A stretch of DNA of 12,855 nt from Vicinamibacteria bacterium. GTDB taxonomy: Bacteria > Acidobacteriota > Vicinamibacteria > Vicinamibacterales > UBA2999. The notes beneath the pieces were generated by a model, which had not been told where the DNA came from, made no database searches, and saw only the letters and a program-made list of their open reading frames with translations. Positions 1 through 5,959 of the stretch are shown one piece after another (position 1 is the stretch's first letter; the number at the start of each line of letters is the position of its first letter). Where the stretch lies: contig JAICEG010000104.1 in the NCBI GenBank assembly GCA_025924295.1, positions 1 through 12,855 on the forward strand, given 5' to 3'. The position numbers were made by a program, and so were the translations under genes.

Positions 1-2
1 CG

Positions 3-236
3 ATACCGGGCGCGCCGCCGGTGGTTGGTCTGATCGACGACGAGAACAATCGGATCTATCGCGGCCTCGATCCGCGGCTCCTCAACCCCAATCCACCGCC
101 GGCTCCCCCGAACCCAATCTCTCAGGACCGTGTCGAGGTCGTTGGCTTCGCGAAGCGGGGGACGTATCTGGTCATCTGCACCGTCAACGTTCACTTTGCA
201 GAGGGCATGTTCGGCTGGGTGCGAGTGATCCGCTGA
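3..236 (+). CDS. Cupredoxin-like (type 1 copper) protein, C-terminal part
   Basis: The reading frame is open from the left edge of the window and ends at TGA 234-236, so only the last 77 or so residues of a longer gene are present. Near the end, GTYLVICTVNVHFAEGM places Cys, His and Met as C-x4-H-x4-M (Cys codon at 177-179). This is the C-terminal ligand loop of type 1 blue-copper domains; the spacing matches rusticyanin rather than plastocyanin. The remaining His ligand should lie upstream of the window. A proline-rich stretch (PNPPPAPPNP) precedes the last strands and could be a linker or surface loop. The family usually acts as an exported electron carrier or as a domain in a copper enzyme; which applies cannot be decided here. 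A GTG at 21 is internal and probably not the start. It is convergent with the histidine kinase gene. Confidence 0.6.
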   Translation: MPGAPPVVGLIDDENNRIYRGLDPRLLNPNPPPAPPNPISQDRVEVVGFAKRGTYLVICTVNVHFAEGMFGWVRVIR

Positions 237-247
237 ATAGGGTCGTA

Positions 248-302
248 GTGTCCGGCTGCCACCTCCGCGCCGAGCGCTTCGGTGGCCAGGTCAGCCGGAC
301 GC
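248..302. terminator. Large imperfect hairpin between convergent genes (possible bidirectional terminator or REP-like palindrome)
   Basis: The 72-bp gap between the cupredoxin-like gene and the kinase gene is mostly one inverted repeat. The outer arms GTCCGGCTG (250-258) and CAGCCGGAC (292-300) pair perfectly over 9 bp, and a wobble plus a G-C pair extend them to 248/302. An inner stem CCACC (259-263) with GGTGG (281-285) stacks on it, with a one-sided bulge at 286-291. The apex contains the near-palindrome CCGAGCGCTTCGG. No T-run follows on either strand, so classical intrinsic termination is not clear. The nested palindrome would also fit a dispersed REP-type element. Confidence 0.5.
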
Positions 303-308
303 CCGTGT

Positions 309-2066
309 CTACCACGAACCGGCGACTGGAAGCCTGACCGTGAAGACGGCGCCGCCTTCCGGCCGGTTCGCTGCGACCGCCTCACCTCCATGCAATTCCA
401 CGAGGTGCTTCACGATCGCCAGCCCGAGGCCGGTGCCACCTGGCCGCGAACGTGACTTGTCTACGCGATAGAAGCGCTCGAACACCCGCGTCAGATCGTC
501 GGACGGAATGCCCGGTCCCGAATCGGCCACGGTGATCAGGTAGGTTCCGTTGTCCTGCACCGCACCCAACCGAACCTCGGTCTCCTCGGGAGAGTAGTTC
601 ACGGCGTTTTCCACCAGGTTGCGCACGATGTCGTGCAGCTTGGCGGGGTCGCCATCGACCTGTCGCGCTTCTGGCGCCACGTCGAGCGCGATGTGCTGCC
701 GTTTGGCTTCGATCGACGGCGCGAGGTCGGCGGTGACTGCGTTGAAGATCTGCTTGATGTCGCAGCGCGCCGTCTCGAGCAGTTCCTGGCGCGCATCGAG
801 GCGGGCGAGGCGCAGCAGATCTTTCACCAGCCGTTCCATGCGCGTCGTGTGGCGTGCGATGATCTCCAGGAACTTGCGCGTGCTCTCGGCATCGGCGGGC
901 CCATCGAGCAGAGCCTCGACGTACCCGCGGATCGCCGTCAGCGGAGTTCGAAGCTCGTGCGAGACGTTTGCGACGAAGTCGCGACGGATCTGATCGGCGC
1001 GGCGCAGGTCGGTGATGTCGTGCAGGACGAGTACAGCACCACCGCTCGGTCCTGTGACTGGCGCGGCACGTGTCAGCAACGTTCTTCCTGGATCGCGAGC
1101 CAACGTCAGTTCCTGGCCGCCACTCTCATCGCCGTGCAGCGCGGCGGTCAGTTGTTCGGTGATGTCGGGATGACGAATCACCTCCTGATACAGCCGTCCA
1201 GCCGCAGTCGGTTCGACCCGCAGCATCTTCTGCGCAGCACGATTGACCAGCTGAAGCCGGCCCTGTCGATCGACGACGAGCACGCCTTCCACCATGCCGC
1301 CGAGAATCGCTTCCATCCGCGCCCGGTCGCGTGAGAGCTCCTCGATGCGGCCCCCGAGCTGCTGGACGGAGTCGTCGAGTGCGCGGGCGACGGTGCCCAG
1401 TTCGTCGGAGCCGTGCTCATACACGGGCAGTGTCAGATCACCAGCGGAGTACCGTTCCGCGACGCGAGCGATCGCGCTGACGCGGCGCGCGAGCGAGGCG
1501 GAGACGAGCCAGGACACGAGCAGCGCAAGTGGGATCGCCGCGGCGAGCGCGCCGAGCGCCGCCCGCCAGATCGCCGCCAGCTGCGCATCGACATCGGTTA
1601 ACGGCAATGCCAGACGCACGTAGCTCACAACGGGATGAGAGGCGCGCACGGCGACGTACACCATGTCGGTGCCCACGGTGTCGCTGTAGCGCTGCGTGCT
1701 GCCGAAGCCGCGCTCGCGCGCCGCCACGACCTCGGGGCGGGCGAGGTGATTCTCGAGTGCGGGGAGTTCGGCTTCGCTCTGCGTGGAGTCGCCGACGACG
1801 TGACCGTCTTCAGCGATGAAGGTGACGCGACCCGCGATGATCTGGCCCAGGCGATCGGCTTCTTCATCGAGCTCGGGTCCCGCGAGCGTCGTCGCCTTCG
1901 ACAGCAGGTCGGCGACGAGATGTGCCCCATCACTCAGGTGGCGCTCGATCTCGGCGCGTTGCCGTTCCCGCACCTGCCAGGCCAGTAGTACGGCGAGTGC
2001 CAGCAGCGAGAACGCGGCGGCGACGAATGCCGCGAAAAAGACCTTGGTTCGAAATCCTGCTTTCAT
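309..2066 (-). CDS. phoR: PhoR-like membrane sensor histidine kinase
   Basis: A 585-residue sensor kinase that should autophosphorylate and pass phosphate to the response regulator encoded just upstream. Visible order: TM1 about 7-30; an extracytoplasmic sensor loop 31-165; TM2 about 166-190; HAMP 190-243; a PAS-like domain 250-355; HisKA with VSHELRTPLTAIRGY and the phosphoacceptor His370; then the HATPase domain with N-box RNLVENAVN (482-490), G1 DSGPGI (515-520) and G2 GGTGLGLA (543-550). All catalytic motifs are intact. The PAS plus HisKA architecture and the phosphate-operon context support PhoR. Unlike short enterobacterial PhoR it has a sizeable periplasmic loop, as in Bacillus PhoR. 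ATG at 2066 is 33 bp after the regulator's stop; no strong Shine-Dalgarno is seen. It is the last gene of the operon. The signal it senses is not evident; no phoU or pst gene is in the window. Confidence 0.9.
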   Translation of the reverse strand: MKAGFRTKVFFAAFVAAAFSLLALAVLLAWQVRERQRAEIERHLSDGAHLVADLLSKATTLAGPELDEEADRLGQIIAGRVTFIAEDGHVVGDSTQSEAELPALENHLARPEVVAARERGFGSTQRYSDTVGTDMVYVAVRASHPVVSYVRLALPLTDVDAQLAAIWRAALGALAAAIPLALLVSWLVSASLARRVSAIARVAERYSAGDLTLPVYEHGSDELGTVARALDDSVQQLGGRIEELSRDRARMEAILGGMVEGVLVVDRQGRLQLVNRAAQKMLRVEPTAAGRLYQEVIRHPDITEQLTAALHGDESGGQELTLARDPGRTLLTRAAPVTGPSGGAVLVLHDITDLRRADQIRRDFVANVSHELRTPLTAIRGYVEALLDGPADAESTRKFLEIIARHTTRMERLVKDLLRLARLDARQELLETARCDIKQIFNAVTADLAPSIEAKRQHIALDVAPEARQVDGDPAKLHDIVRNLVENAVNYSPEETEVRLGAVQDNGTYLITVADSGPGIPSDDLTRVFERFYRVDKSRSRPGGTGLGLAIVKHLVELHGGEAVAANRPEGGAVFTVRLPVAGSW

Positions 2067-2099
2067 GCCGTATCCGACATCACTCGTCGTGACGTCTGA

Positions 2100-2783
2100 C
2101 TACGATTGTTCATCCAGCTTGTAACCAAACTGTTTCACCGTGACCAGCGCATCGACCAGGACCGGTAGCTTCTCACGCAGCCGCCGGACATGGACATCGA
2201 CCGTTCGAGTCCCGCCGGTATAGCGGTATCCCCAGACGTCGGCGAGCAGGACGTCCCGCGACAGCACGCGGCCGCGATGCTGCAGCAGGTATTGCAGGAG
2301 GAGGAATTCCTTGGCGGTCAGCTTGATGTCCCGTCCGTCATCGACCACCGTGTGGCGTGCCAGATCCATGACGAGGGAACCGAACCTGATGGTCGAGGAG
2401 GCATCGGGTTCACCGAACTTCGACCGTCGCATCAGGGCACGGATGCGCGCGACGAGCTCGTTGGGACTGAACGGCTTGGCGATGTAGTCGTCGGCGCCGA
2501 TGTCCAGCCCGATGATCCGATCGGTCTCTTCCGCCCGCGCGGTGACCATGATGATCGGGATGGCGTTGGTCGCTGGATGGGCGCGCAACGCCCTGCACAC
2601 CTCCAGCCCGCTCATGCCCGGCAGCATGACGTCGAGGATGACGAGATCGAACGCTTGCTTGCGCGCGCCGGCGAGCGCTTCGTCGCCCGATGTGAAGATG
2701 TGCGGCGTCCAGCCCGACCGCTGGAGGTAGTGAGCGATGAGATCGGCGATGTCGCGGTCGTCTTCGGCGACCAGGATGTTCAC
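2100..2783 (-). CDS. phoB: PhoB-like OmpR-family response regulator
   Basis: A 227-residue two-domain regulator of transcription. The receiver domain (1-120) has the acidic pair D8/D9, phosphoacceptor D51 in LVILDVMLPGMSG, the switch residue T81 and K103 in IAKPF. The C-terminal winged helix (about 130-225) carries the OmpR/PhoB hallmarks: LTAKEFLLLQYLLQHRGRVLSRD, then a recognition helix with RTVDVHVRRLREKL. Length equals that of PhoB. The start is GTG at 2783: there is an in-frame TAA two codons upstream and no ATG upstream. It lies between the PiT permease gene and its cognate kinase, so phosphate control is the natural reading. Candidate target sites are the 11-bp repeats at 4539-4571. 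Assignment to PhoB rather than another OmpR-family paralogue depends on that context. Confidence 0.9.
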   Translation of the reverse strand: MNILVAEDDRDIADLIAHYLQRSGWTPHIFTSGDEALAGARKQAFDLVILDVMLPGMSGLEVCRALRAHPATNAIPIIMVTARAEETDRIIGLDIGADDYIAKPFSPNELVARIRALMRRSKFGEPDASSTIRFGSLVMDLARHTVVDDGRDIKLTAKEFLLLQYLLQHRGRVLSRDVLLADVWGYRYTGGTRTVDVHVRRLREKLPVLVDALVTVKQFGYKLDEQS

Positions 2784-2811
2784 GGCTACTTAATGCTAGC
2801 CGACGGAGTAG

Positions 2812-2838
2812 GAACTAGAACGAAGAACCAGGAACGAA
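2812..2838. repeat. Degenerate GAACNAR heptad repeat in the pit-phoB spacer
   Basis: Four adjacent units starting with GAAC: GAACTA (2812-2817), GAACGAA (2818-2824), GAACCAG (2825-2831) and GAACGAA (2832-2838). The period is 6 and then three times 7 bp. The array fills half of the 58-bp gap between the permease stop and the regulator start, and is purine-rich on the + strand. It encodes nothing. It resembles, in period and style, the heptad spacer at 7623-7713. Confidence 0.55.
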
Positions 2839-2841
2839 GAG

Positions 2842-3861
2842 CTATTCCGCTCCGAATAGAAAGCGGAAGATCTCGTAGGTCAGTGCCCCGATGATGGCCG
2901 ATGCCGGAATCGTCAGGATCCAGGCCCACACAATCTGCTGTGCCACACCCCAGCGCACGGCCGACAAGCGCCGCGACGAGCCGACGCCGACAATGGCGCC
3001 CGTGATCGTATGCGTCGTGCTGATGCCGACACCAACCGAAGTGGCCATGTAGATCGCCAGTGCCGCTCCGGTTTCCGCGGCAAACCCACCGATCGGTTGC
3101 AGCTTGGTGATCTTCGTGCCCATCGTCTTGATGATGCGCCAGCCTCCCGACAACGTGCCCAGGCCGATGGCCACGTGGGCGAGGAGCACGACCCAGAACG
3201 GGATCGGCAGAGCCCCGTCGGCCTCGCGCTGGAGAAAGCCACCCGTGAACAGCGCCCCAGCGATGATGCCCATCGTTTTCTGGGCGTCATTTGCTCCGTG
3301 CATCAGGCTGAAGGCAGCCGCCGAGAACAGCTGCATCTTGCGGAAGAACCCGTCGACTCTTCGCGGTGTCTGGTTTCTGAGAACCCATTGGCTCATCGTC
3401 ATCAGCAGCAGGCCGACGATCATGCCGACCATCGGGGCCAGGACGATGAAGATCAGCGTACGCGTCCAGCCGCTCGGGATGATCGCGATGAAACCGGCCT
3501 TGGCGACTGCGGCGCCGGCATAGCCACCAAAGAGTGCGTGTGACGAGCTCGTTGGCAGCCCGTAATACCAGGTCACGAGGTCCCAGACGATGGCGCCGGT
3601 CAAGCCGGCAAAGATCACGCTCAACGTGACGACGCTGAGGTCGACCATGCCTGAGCCGACGGTCTGGGCGACCGCCGTACCAAATCCGAAGGCCGCAACA
3701 AAGTTGAAGAACGCAGCCCAGACGACCGCTTTTCCCGGTGAAAGCACCCGCGTCGAGACGACGGTGGCGATCGAGTTGGCGGCGTCGTGAAATCCGTTGA
3801 TGTAATCGAAAATCAGAGCGAACGCGATGAGAGCCAGGACGGCAAGGAGCGTGTGGTCCAT
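2842..3861 (-). CDS. pit: PiT-family inorganic phosphate permease
   Basis: A 339-residue inner-membrane permease that co-transports phosphate (usually as metal-phosphate) with a cation. The two inverted PiT signature halves are intact: GFHDAANSIATVV (23-35) and LMHGANDAQKTMGI (186-199). Further family signatures are GLPTSSSHAL (101-110) and its repeat-related partner VGISTTHTITGAIVG (278-292). About ten hydrophobic segments are visible. The length is that of the compact bacterial and archaeal type, without the large cytosolic loop of E. coli PitA. It starts at ATG 3861, 14 bp after the DUF47 stop, with no clear ribosome-binding site, so translational coupling is plausible. Pairing with a DUF47 gene is common for this family. 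Inclusion with phoB/phoR in one operon suggests expression responds to phosphate. Confidence 0.95.
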   Translation of the reverse strand: MDHTLLAVLALIAFALIFDYINGFHDAANSIATVVSTRVLSPGKAVVWAAFFNFVAAFGFGTAVAQTVGSGMVDLSVVTLSVIFAGLTGAIVWDLVTWYYGLPTSSSHALFGGYAGAAVAKAGFIAIIPSGWTRTLIFIVLAPMVGMIVGLLLMTMSQWVLRNQTPRRVDGFFRKMQLFSAAAFSLMHGANDAQKTMGIIAGALFTGGFLQREADGALPIPFWVVLLAHVAIGLGTLSGGWRIIKTMGTKITKLQPIGGFAAETGAALAIYMATSVGVGISTTHTITGAIVGVGSSRRLSAVRWGVAQQIVWAWILTIPASAIIGALTYEIFRFLFGAE

Positions 3862-3875
3862 TAATTCGTACGACG

Positions 3876-4496
3876 TCAGCCGTGCTTGACGATGACTCCT
3901 TCGAGCAGATTGGCGACATCCTCACAGCGGTCGGTGGCCGCCTCGAGGAAGTCGAGCAGCTCTTTCCACTTGATGACCACGATCGGATCGCGCTCCTCGT
4001 CGAAGAGCGCGACGATCGCATCCTGGTGTACGCGGTCGGCTTCGCGTTCGAGTTGATCGACCCGCGCGGCCAGTTCCACGACGCCCGTTCCTTTCTCGAG
4101 CGCGCCCAGTGCTTCGACCAGCCGGTCGGTCGACTCGCAGATGATCTCCGTCAGCCGCCGGGCGCCCGGCCTCACATGCGTGATCTTGTAGAGCCGGGTC
4201 ACCGCCGCCGCCGCGTCGATCGCGTCCATCACATCGTCGAGCGAGCCGGCAAGCGCGTGGATGTCTTCGCGGTCGAGGGGCGTGACGAACGTCCGGTTCA
4301 ATCGCTCGATGATGGCCCGCGTCTTCCCGTCGCACACGTGCTCGACATCTTTGATGGCGTCGGCCTTCGACATGTCGGGCGGGTCCACTGCGAGCATCTG
4401 TTTGAGGAGGCGAGCGCCGCCGCGCAGCTCTTCGGCCATGCCGACGAAGTCCTCAAAAAAGCGCTCGTCGCGCGGAATCAGGCGGAAGCGGGCCAT
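3876..4496 (-). CDS. DUF47 / PhoU-like Pit accessory protein
   Basis: A 206-residue all-helical cytosolic protein of the DUF47 (YkaA-like, PhoU-related) family. It begins MARFRLIPRDERFFEDF, typical of the family, followed by conserved helices with ERLNRTFVTPLDREDIHALAGSLDDVMD (split here only for description) and EREADRVH, carrying the acidic metal-binding E/D-xxx-D type residues seen in PhoU folds. DUF47 genes are usually found beside pit genes and are thought to modulate the permease. It is the first gene of the phosphate operon. ATG at 4496 is supported by an excellent ribosome-binding site, GAGGTGAT, directly upstream. The gene is full length. Confidence 0.88.
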   Translation of the reverse strand: MARFRLIPRDERFFEDFVGMAEELRGGARLLKQMLAVDPPDMSKADAIKDVEHVCDGKTRAIIERLNRTFVTPLDREDIHALAGSLDDVMDAIDAAAAVTRLYKITHVRPGARRLTEIICESTDRLVEALGALEKGTGVVELAARVDQLEREADRVHQDAIVALFDEERDPIVVIKWKELLDFLEAATDRCEDVANLLEGVIVKHG

Positions 4497-4504
4497 ATCA
4501 CCTC
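4497..4504 (-). promoter_or_regulatory. Ribosome-binding site of the DUF47 gene
   Basis: On the minus strand GAGGTGAT abuts the ATG at 4496. It is an 8-base match to the anti-Shine-Dalgarno end of 16S rRNA; counted from GAGG, the spacing to ATG is 4 nt. It is one of the clearest ribosome-binding sites in the window and fixes the start of the operon's first gene. Confidence 0.7.
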
Positions 4505-4538
4505 GAAATGGGTGCGGGAGTGACGCATGTGCTGGGGC

Positions 4539-4571
4539 GGAGATGTAACAGAGATGTAACGAGATCGTAAC
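4539..4571 (-). promoter_or_regulatory. Candidate Pho box: three tandem 11-bp direct repeats
   Basis: On the minus strand, three consecutive 11-mers occur in exact tandem: GTTACGATCTC (4571-4561), GTTACATCTCT (4560-4550) and GTTACATCTCC (4549-4539). Each begins GTTAC and repeats with one helical turn of spacing. PhoB-type OmpR regulators bind head-to-tail 11-bp direct repeats (E. coli CTGTCAT boxes, Bacillus TT-ACA boxes, Streptomyces GTTCACC boxes), so this fits by spacing and partly by sequence. It ends 42 bp before the DUF47 start, a suitable place for an activator covering the -35 region. A convincing -10 element was not found. Autoregulation of the whole pit-phoBR operon is inferred. Confidence 0.7.
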
Positions 4572-4577
4572 ACGCCG

Positions 4578-4598
4578 GGCGGACGACAGAGGTCCGCT
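4578..4598 (-). terminator. Hairpin after the NTT-like carrier gene (weak terminator candidate)
   Basis: GCGGAC (4579-4584) and GTCCGC (4592-4597) form a 6-bp perfect stem with a 7-nt loop, plus one wobble pair outside. It sits 4 bp downstream of the carrier stop codon and just upstream of the candidate Pho boxes. There is no T-run on the minus strand after it, so it may be a weak or factor-assisted terminator separating the two same-strand operons. Confidence 0.35.
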
Positions 4599-4601
4599 GG
4601 T

Positions 4602-5948
4602 TCAGGCCGCTCGATCGAAGGCTTCTTCCCCGGTCAGCTTCCGATGCTCGCGCCGGATCCCGAGGACGATGAGCAGCCAGGCACCGACCAGCACGACGTT
4701 GACGATGGCGAAGCCACGGACGCCGAAGGCAAGCTGGACACCGACGTACACGACACCCGCCTGCAGCATGTCGCCAAAGCGAACGAAGAAGGAGTCGATC
4801 GCCTGCTTCGCTTTGTACTTCGCCTCGCGGCTGGTTGGCAGGAACAACGCGTGACGCGTGGTGTTCTGGATCGAGTAGTCGGTGCTGTTCTCGAAAACCT
4901 TCGTCCACCGCACGACCGAAAGGATCGGCACGAGCGCGACCGCCGCGTAACCGGTCAATGCGATCGCCGGCAGGATGAACAGCGCGCCGCGCACGCCGAT
5001 GTACTTGAAGATGCGCGAGACGACGAACGCCTGGAGAATCAGTGCCACCAGGTTGACCCAGGTCTGGACGTTCCCGGAGAGCGTCCCGATGATTTCCGCT
5101 TCGGTTGACCCGCCGGCCGCGCCAGCGGCGAGGCGGGCGTTCGCTTCCGACGTGATCAGCGTGTTCAGCATGAACCCGCCGAGCGTGTTCACCAAATTGA
5201 AGATGAGCACCAGGATCGCGATGAGCATCAGGTAGCGATCGCTGAAGACCAGAGCGAAACCGCCGCGTCCGCCGACAGGTTTCTCGGACGTCTCGGTCTT
5301 CCCTTCAGCGACGTGGCCTTCTCGCTTGTGGACGACGATCGTGAGGGCGACCGGGACAATCAGCCCGAACGCCGCGATCAGCATCAGCGTGTAGGGACCG
5401 ATTCCCTCGAAGAAGGCCGCAGTGAGGTATGCACCCACCAGTGCGCCCAGCGAGGCCCCGATGCCCACGAGCGGGAAGAGTCTCTTCCCGCGCTCGTTCG
5501 TGTACAGGTCGTTCGCGAAGGCCCAGAACTGGGCTACCGCTACCATGTTGAACACGCCGATCCAGATGTAGAACGCGATGCCGACCTGCACCCCTGCCGT
5601 ACCAAGCGCATAGAAGATCAGCAGGTGTGAAGCAAAGAAGAGTGTCACGCTGGAGATCAACCAGACCCGGTTGACCCTGGAGGCCAGGGCGCCGTACAAC
5701 GGGACGAAAACGAACAGCGCTGCCGCCATCCCGGCCGACGCATAACTGGCAGCCACGGCTCCGGACTCACTCAGGATCAGCGCGTCGCGGACGATCTTCA
5801 GGACCTGGTAGAACGCGAGGAGATAGAAGACGTTGGCCGCGAGCAGCAACGCGCTCAGGCCTTCCCCGGGCCGTACGTCGGTGAACAGGGACAGCGCGCG
5901 GTCGAGGAGTCCCTTCTGTTCGGAGGCGAATGGTGATCCCTGAGCCAT
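4602..5948 (-). CDS. NTT (ATP/ADP translocase)-like carrier, stand-alone
   Basis: A 448-residue polytopic inner-membrane protein of about 12 hydrophobic segments, resembling the Npt1/Npt2 nucleotide transporter family (TLC ATP/ADP translocases). Family-like features: FYQVLKIVRDALILSESGA (41-63 region) with K51, R54 and D55 matching the charged TM1 signature; FWAFANDLYTNERGKRLFPL (141-160); and FENSTDYSIQNTTRHALFLP (352-371) followed by SREAKYKAKQAIDSFFVRFGD. Classical members exchange ATP for ADP or import nucleotides; free-living homologues have unproven substrates. The start at ATG 5948 was chosen because it lies 11 bp after the kinase stop and has GAGG nearby; the frame stays open further upstream, but that extension is polar, lacks family motifs and overlaps the kinase's 3' end. 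Conserved with the carrier part of the gene at 7713-9926, hence a likely paralogue. Could also be annotated as a generic MFS transporter. Confidence 0.75.
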   Translation of the reverse strand: MAQGSPFASEQKGLLDRALSLFTDVRPGEGLSALLLAANVFYLLAFYQVLKIVRDALILSESGAVAASYASAGMAAALFVFVPLYGALASRVNRVWLISSVTLFFASHLLIFYALGTAGVQVGIAFYIWIGVFNMVAVAQFWAFANDLYTNERGKRLFPLVGIGASLGALVGAYLTAAFFEGIGPYTLMLIAAFGLIVPVALTIVVHKREGHVAEGKTETSEKPVGGRGGFALVFSDRYLMLIAILVLIFNLVNTLGGFMLNTLITSEANARLAAGAAGGSTEAEIIGTLSGNVQTWVNLVALILQAFVVSRIFKYIGVRGALFILPAIALTGYAAVALVPILSVVRWTKVFENSTDYSIQNTTRHALFLPTSREAKYKAKQAIDSFFVRFGDMLQAGVVYVGVQLAFGVRGFAIVNVVLVGAWLLIVLGIRREHRKLTGEEAFDRAA

Positions 5949-5959
5949 GCGCCTCGATG

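Noticed and set aside
633..1334. 233-codon open frame on the + strand inside phoR
   Set aside because: It is antisense to intact histidine-kinase motifs; its composition reflects the complementary codons.
2784..2811. Separate promoter or Pho box directly upstream of phoB
   Set aside because: No 11-bp direct repeat or convincing -10/-35 pair was found in the short gap; transcription from the operon promoter is simpler.
2190..2894. 234-codon open frame on the + strand over the response regulator
   Set aside because: It is antisense to phoB and pit, has low-complexity charged composition typical of GC-rich shadow frames, and shows no domain motif.
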